Shown here: one piece after another, positions 62,160-64,000 of the stretch
Numbering within the stretch: position 1 is the stretch's first letter
Layout of the letters: every line of letters starts with the position of its first letter
Source of the DNA: Cellulophaga sp. Hel_I_12
GTDB taxonomy: Bacteria > Bacteroidota > Bacteroidia > Flavobacteriales > Flavobacteriaceae
DNA: 64,000 nucleotides
NCBI RefSeq assembly: GCF_000799565.1
Contig: NZ_JUHB01000001.1
Location: 2,731,501 to 2,795,500, forward strand
Reading direction: 5' to 3'
Notes under the pieces: generated by a model
What the model was told of the DNA's origin: nothing
Database searches by the model: none
The model's input: only the letters and a program-made list of their open reading frames with translations
Position numbers and translations under genes: made by a program

Positions 62160-62217
62160 AAAGCTATCTAAAAAGTATATCGCTCATTGAGGTATTATCT
62201 TCTTTTTAGGTAGCTTT
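62160..62217 (+). other. long hairpin between the LamG and glucoamylase-like genes
   Basis: 16 bases at 62160-62175 pair with 62202-62217 with a single G-U pair, loop of 26 bases. It is not followed by a strong T run, so it may set mRNA stability or partial termination in the operon. Confidence 0.55.
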
Positions 62218-62243
62218 AATTTAAAAAGTATATCCTAGGTTCC

Positions 62244-63638
62244 ATGAAAAATTTAGTCAAGTTAGTTTTGAGTTTAGTTCTAGTGGCTATTGTACTTGTA
62301 GTTGAGGGGTGCAATAGTCGCAAGGCTAAATCGGATTCATCATCAGGGGTAGAGCCTACTGCTGATGATCCAAAAATGACAGATAACCAACTTTTAGATA
62401 AGGTTCAAGAACAAACCTTCAATTATTTTTGGGATGGAGCTGAACCTATTTCAGGGCTTGCTAGAGAACGAATTCACTTAGATAGTATTTACCCTTCTAA
62501 CGATAGAGATATTATCACTATTGGCGGTTCTGGCTTTGGATTGATGGCTATTTTGGTAGGCGTAGAACGTGGTTTTATAAGCCGAGCACAAGCTTTAGAA
62601 CGCTACGAAAAAAGTCTTTCTTATTTAGAAAAAGCAGACCGTTTTCACGGGGTTTGGCCACATTGGTTAACGCCTGCTGGGAAGGTAAAAGCGTTTAGCA
62701 AAAAAGATGATGGTGGCGATTTAGTAGAAACGGCCTTTTTATTGCAAGGTTTACTTACTGTAAAAGAATATTTTGATCAAGACACACAAAGAGAAACAGA
62801 ACTTAGAAATAGGATTCAAAAACTTTGGGAAGAGGTCGATTTTACTTGGTATACGAAAGGTGAAAATACCTTATATTGGCATTGGTCTCCAAACTACGGT
62901 TGGGAAATGAACTTTCCTGTAGGCGGTTATAACGAAGCGCTTATTATGTATGTTTTAGGAGCAGCTTCGCCAACACATGCCATCTCAAAAGAGGTGTATG
63001 AGAATGGCTGGGCAGGTAATGGCGAAATTCAAAAAGATACTGTTTACTACGGTTTAAAAACCGAGATAAATCATTACGAACATAGCGATGCTCCTGTAGG
63101 ACCATTATTTTGGGCACATTATTCCTATTTAGGCTTAAATCCGAAAGGTCTAAGTGATCAATATGCAGATTATTGGAAAGTAAACCAAAATCATGCCTTG
63201 ATACATTACAAGCATGCGGTAGAAAACCCAAATAATTTTAAGGGTTATGGAGAAAATTGTTGGGGTTTTACCTCCAGTTATTCCATGAGAGGATATGCCG
63301 GACACAGACCCGATGCAGATTTGAGTGTTATTTCACCAACAGCGGCCTTGTCTTCGATGCCCTATACACCAAAAGAAAGTCTTGATTTTTTACGATTTAT
63401 GTACACAGAACAAGACTCCTTAATTGGAAAGTATGGTCCTTATGATGCTTTTAGTTTTGAAAAAAAATGGAGCTTACCTAGATATTTAGCGATTGATCAA
63501 GGACCAATACCTGTCATGATTGAAAATTATAGGACAGGCCTATTATGGAACTTATTTATGCAGAATAAAGATGTTCAAAGAGGCTTGGATAAATTAGGTT
63601 TCATTTCTGAACCTTCCAAATATTCTATTAAACCCTAA
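62244..63638 (+). CDS. glucoamylase-like (GH144-type) lipoprotein
   Basis: 464 residues with a lipoprotein signal (VVEGCNS, Cys near 23), then one (alpha/alpha)6 domain of the glucoamylase-like Pfam group (PF10091), where the endo-beta-1,2-glucanases of GH144 belong. Recognisable blocks: DKVQEQTFNYFWDGAEP, SGLARERI, ITIGGSGFGLMAILVGVERG, VWPHWLTPAG, KKDDGGDLVETAFLLQGLL, LYWHWSPNYGWEMNFPVGGYNEALI, and NCWGFTSSYS. It probably cuts the glycan at the surface or in the periplasm. The exact substrate is inferred from family only. Confidence 0.88.
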   Translation: MKNLVKLVLSLVLVAIVLVVEGCNSRKAKSDSSSGVEPTADDPKMTDNQLLDKVQEQTFNYFWDGAEPISGLARERIHLDSIYPSNDRDIITIGGSGFGLMAILVGVERGFISRAQALERYEKSLSYLEKADRFHGVWPHWLTPAGKVKAFSKKDDGGDLVETAFLLQGLLTVKEYFDQDTQRETELRNRIQKLWEEVDFTWYTKGENTLYWHWSPNYGWEMNFPVGGYNEALIMYVLGAASPTHAISKEVYENGWAGNGEIQKDTVYYGLKTEINHYEHSDAPVGPLFWAHYSYLGLNPKGLSDQYADYWKVNQNHALIHYKHAVENPNNFKGYGENCWGFTSSYSMRGYAGHRPDADLSVISPTAALSSMPYTPKESLDFLRFMYTEQDSLIGKYGPYDAFSFEKKWSLPRYLAIDQGPIPVMIENYRTGLLWNLFMQNKDVQRGLDKLGFISEPSKYSIKP

Positions 63639-63691
63639 TACTTTTTTTAATTCGTCATCAAAAATACTATTTGCAAACTCACTTACGATAC

Positions 63692-64000
63692 ATGTCTAAA
63701 TATTTAACATTAGTCATTTTAATTATAGGCTTTTCATGTTCAAAAGAAGGTGAACAGGCACCTACTGGGGGTTCCGAATTGCCTCTTCCAGAAGTGCAAA
63801 TTACCGATGACGAATTGTTAGATCTAACCCAAAAATCAACATTTAAATACTTTTGGGACTTCGCACATCCTAATTCGGGTGCAGCGCGAGAAAGGTATCA
63901 TCCATCAAACCCGGCAAATGACCAAAACACGGTGAGTGTTGGTGGCACAGGCTTTGGCTTAATGGCCATCTTAATAGGTATTGAGCGTAATTATATAAAT
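63692..64000 (+). CDS. second glucoamylase-like (GH144-type) lipoprotein, cut by window end
   Basis: 103 codons visible from the ATG at 63692. Lipoprotein signal (LIIGFSCSKEG, Cys near 16), then LLDLTQKSTFKYFWDFAHP, SGAARERYHPSN and VSVGGTGFGLMAILIGIERN, matching the start of the preceding enzyme. A paralog in the same operon; the rest is beyond the window. Confidence 0.88.
   Translation, partial: MSKYLTLVILIIGFSCSKEGEQAPTGGSELPLPEVQITDDELLDLTQKSTFKYFWDFAHPNSGAARERYHPSNPANDQNTVSVGGTGFGLMAILIGIERNYIN

Overview
The window looks like a chromosome segment of a marine-type member of the Flavobacteriaceae (Bacteroidota). Support comes from low GC content, TAnnTTTG-type promoter -7 boxes with TTTG upstream, a type IX secretion (T9SS) sorting domain, a SusC/SusD glycan-uptake pair, a carotenoid lycopene cyclase, and several lineage-typical small proteins (DUF6526, DUF6747-like). 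No species can be named from the sequence alone.

Layout. 1-13.8 kb is ordinary chromosome: lycopene cyclase, a DUF2141 protein, a giant tricorn-like S41 protease, a DUF423 membrane protein preceded by a heptanucleotide repeat, a carboxypeptidase-regulatory-domain protein, a feoA-feoB-(FeoB-associated Cys-rich peptide) ferrous iron operon, a Sco-like copper protein and the site-2 protease RseP. A tRNA-Asn(GUU) follows at 13840-13913.

13.87-38.09 kb is an integrated, mobilizable island. A 43-bp direct repeat of the tRNA-Asn 3' half marks both ends (13872-13914 and 38047-38089). A tyrosine recombinase lies just inside the right end. Paired GGGACAACA repeats next to both ends look like recombinase arm sites. 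Inside are a two-gene membrane cargo, a relic of an earlier att junction, a gene split by an IS21-family element (7-bp target duplication), a replication/mobilization block (excisionase-like, SF3-type helicase, primase, MobC, relaxase), and a polymorphic-toxin locus. The toxin locus has a small T9SS-sorted protein, a 2129-residue SpvB/FG-GAP/Rhs protein with a nuclease-like tip, its candidate immunity gene, and a tail of displaced tip/immunity cassettes in various stages of decay. A VapB45/VapC45-like toxin-antitoxin pair sits between the toxin locus and the recombinase.

38.1-46.7 kb returns to chromosome. It holds two small secreted paralogs in tandem with a TPR/membrane class III adenylate cyclase, an LpxR-like outer-membrane protein, a Tat-exported class V aminotransferase, small membrane proteins and long gene-poor stretches with gene fragments. 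46.8-51.2 kb is a molybdenum-cofactor operon (moeA, a ModE-type regulator, moaD, moaE, a moaC-moaB fusion, moaA). 51.4-64 kb has a NamZ-type muramidase and a glycan-utilization locus: propeller/LuxR regulator, SusC, SusD, a tandem LamG lipoprotein and two glucoamylase-like (GH144-type) lipoproteins, the last cut by the window edge. The enzyme family suggests beta-1,2-glucan as substrate.

The most interesting part is the Rhs locus at 24.2-35.1 kb. A 189-bp near-identical repeat lies in frame in the Rhs gene (30582-30770) and at the head of a silent downstream tip (32861-33049). Recombination between them would replace the nuclease tip while keeping the matching immunity gene. The small T9SS-sorted protein directly upstream of an Rhs protein that has no sorting signal of its own suggests a carrier/passenger export arrangement.
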